Positions 6,321 through 6,987 of a stretch of 6,987 bases of DNA are shown one piece after another. The DNA is from Burkholderiales bacterium. Lineage in GTDB: Bacteria; Pseudomonadota; Gammaproteobacteria; Burkholderiales; Casimicrobiaceae. The stretch is taken from assembly GCA_025354075.1 (NCBI GenBank), contig JANXNO010000635.1, positions 1 to 6,987 of the forward strand, in the 5' to 3' direction. Below the pieces are notes generated by a model. It made no database searches. It saw only the letters and a list, made by a program, of their open reading frames with translations, and was not told the origin of the DNA. The position numbers were made by a program, and so were the translations under genes. The first letter of the stretch is position 1. Each line of letters starts with the position of its first letter.

Positions 6321-6325
6321 GCACT

Positions 6326-6352
6326 GGTGTGAAGACGTCACCTTTTCGGTGA
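6326..6352 (+). terminator. Weak hairpin pair after phoU, possible terminator
   Basis: GGTG (6326-6329) can pair with CACC (6339-6342), which is followed by TTTT (6343-6346). Alternatively TCACC (6338-6342) pairs with GGTGA (6348-6352). Both stems are short, so this is only a possible end of the phosphate operon. No stronger intrinsic terminator is seen before rsmB. Confidence 0.25.
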
Positions 6353-6360
6353 AAGCCTTG

Positions 6361-6428
6361 TTTAAATTGGGCTAAATGATGTAATTCGCATGTAGTCGAC
6401 TTTCGCCTATTATTGAGTCGAGCCCAAT
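6361..6428. repeat. Dispersed motif, copy B, with palindromic layout
   Basis: Bases 6361-6400 match copy A (1331-1370) at 27 of 40 positions. This copy also has perfect 8-base outer arms, ATTGGGCT (6366-6373) and AGCCCAAT (6421-6428). Inner TAAT (6382-6385) and ATTA (6409-6412) are placed symmetrically, and the self-complementary AGTCGACT (6394-6401) sits at the exact centre. It lies in the 198-base gap between phoU and rsmB, 91 bases before the rsmB start. It could be an operator, a degenerate small mobile repeat or a structured transcript end. The family is not recognised. Confidence 0.5.
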
Positions 6429-6518
6429 ATATAAAGAGGTTTTACAAAAAAGCTGTTACCGTCGGCTACACTGCGTCGCATCGTCAGTTCGCGCTTTTTT
6501 GCGCCAAACCTTCGCGTG

Positions 6519-6987
6519 ATGAATTCCCCGTCCGCCAACCGCCCCCCTTCTGCTCACGCTTCGGCGACGCCGTTGGCCAAACCTCCTGCCATCGCTCTGG
6601 CGCTGGTGCAGCGGCGTGCTGGCGAGGCCGTGTTGGCGGTATTGGCGGGCAACAACGCCGACGCGGCGCTGGCTCGCGTCGACACCACCGGATTTGATGG
6701 CGCGACGCGGGCGGCGTTGACCGATCTCACCTACGGCACGTTGCGCTTTTTGGGCGAGCTGCGTGGCATCGTGCGCCAGTTTGTGCACAGCAAACCAGAG
6801 CCGCTGATCGAGGCGATTTTGTGGGTAGCGATTTACCAGCTCTCGCATGGAAAAACAGCGTCGCATGTGGTGGTGTCGCAGGCGGTGGCTGCTGTGGAAA
6901 CGGTCAATCGCGGAGCGAAGGGATTTTCCAACGCGGTGCTGCGCAATTATTTGCGTGCGCCGGAAGCCGCGCTGGCCAAGGCGATGG
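6519..6987 (+). CDS. rsmB: 16S rRNA m5C967 methyltransferase RsmB, N-terminal part
   Basis: RsmB (Sun/RsmB) methylates C967 of 16S rRNA. Only the first 156 residues are present; the frame is open to the window edge, so the catalytic methyltransferase domain lies outside. After a Pro/Ala-rich leader of about 22 residues comes the NusB-like RNA-binding domain: LVQRRAGEAVLAVL (29-42), RAALTDLTYGTLRFLGEL (64-81), EAILWVAIYQLSH (98-110), ASHVVVSQAVAAVE (114-127) and the family hallmark KGFSNAVLRNYLR (134-146). Free NusB is shorter and lacks this VLR ending. ATG 6519 is preferred, but a GTG codon directly before it (6516) is equally possible, because no clear ribosome site precedes either. The gene has its own upstream gap and is probably not part of the phosphate operon. 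Confidence 0.88.
   Translation, partial: MNSPSANRPPSAHASATPLAKPPAIALALVQRRAGEAVLAVLAGNNADAALARVDTTGFDGATRAALTDLTYGTLRFLGELRGIVRQFVHSKPEPLIEAILWVAIYQLSHGKTASHVVVSQAVAAVETVNRGAKGFSNAVLRNYLRAPEAALAKAM

Noticed and set aside
6441..6472. Possible rsmB promoter: TTTACA (6441-6446) with TACACT (6467-6472).
   Set aside because: The spacer is 20 bases, longer than sigma-70 promoters normally allow. The elements look plausible singly but not as a pair.

Overview
The window reads as a chromosomal segment of a proteobacterium, most likely a betaproteobacterium. I infer this from overall PstS, PstA and RsmB protein character, a moderately high GC content and two dispersed palindromic repeat types common in Beta/Gammaproteobacteria. 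The genus cannot be fixed from sequence reading alone. All genes lie on the + strand.

Layout. 1-60: most of a REP-like palindrome, cut by the window edge. 90-587: a thioredoxin-type arsenate reductase (arsC, LMW-phosphatase fold). 584-1269: an aquaporin/MIP-family channel gene overlapping arsC by an ATGA junction; its reading frame is broken near 1037-1048. 1270-1589: a 320-base gap with a candidate Pho box (1459-1476), a motif that recurs at the far end of the window, and two 5'-leader hairpins. 1590-6320: the complete high-affinity phosphate module pstS-pstC-pstA-pstB-phoU. 6321-6518: a gap with the second copy of the recurring motif, which here has a palindromic layout. 6519-6987: the N-terminal, NusB-like part of rsmB (16S rRNA m5C methyltransferase), running off the window.

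How the genes fit together. PstS binds periplasmic phosphate, PstC/PstA form the membrane pore, PstB supplies ATP hydrolysis, and PhoU couples transporter state to the PhoR/PhoB two-component system and restrains uptake. Arsenate is a phosphate analogue that enters through phosphate transporters. An arsC-channel pair directly upstream of pst is therefore a sensible neighbourhood: reduce incoming arsenate to arsenite and let it leave through an aquaglyceroporin-like channel. The channel gene appears frameshifted, so this second step may be lost here, unless the shift is a sequencing error.

The least ordinary feature is non-coding. Three of the four junctions inside pst-phoU carry strong inverted repeats: two overlapping hairpins between pstS and pstC, a REP-like element between pstA and pstB, and a large nested inverted repeat between pstB and phoU. 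Only pstC/pstA are tightly overlapped. No phoB/phoR follows phoU, and no CRISPR, tRNA, rRNA, phage or transposase gene was seen. I found no clearly new biological system; the best leads are the junction structures and the motif pair flanking the pst module.
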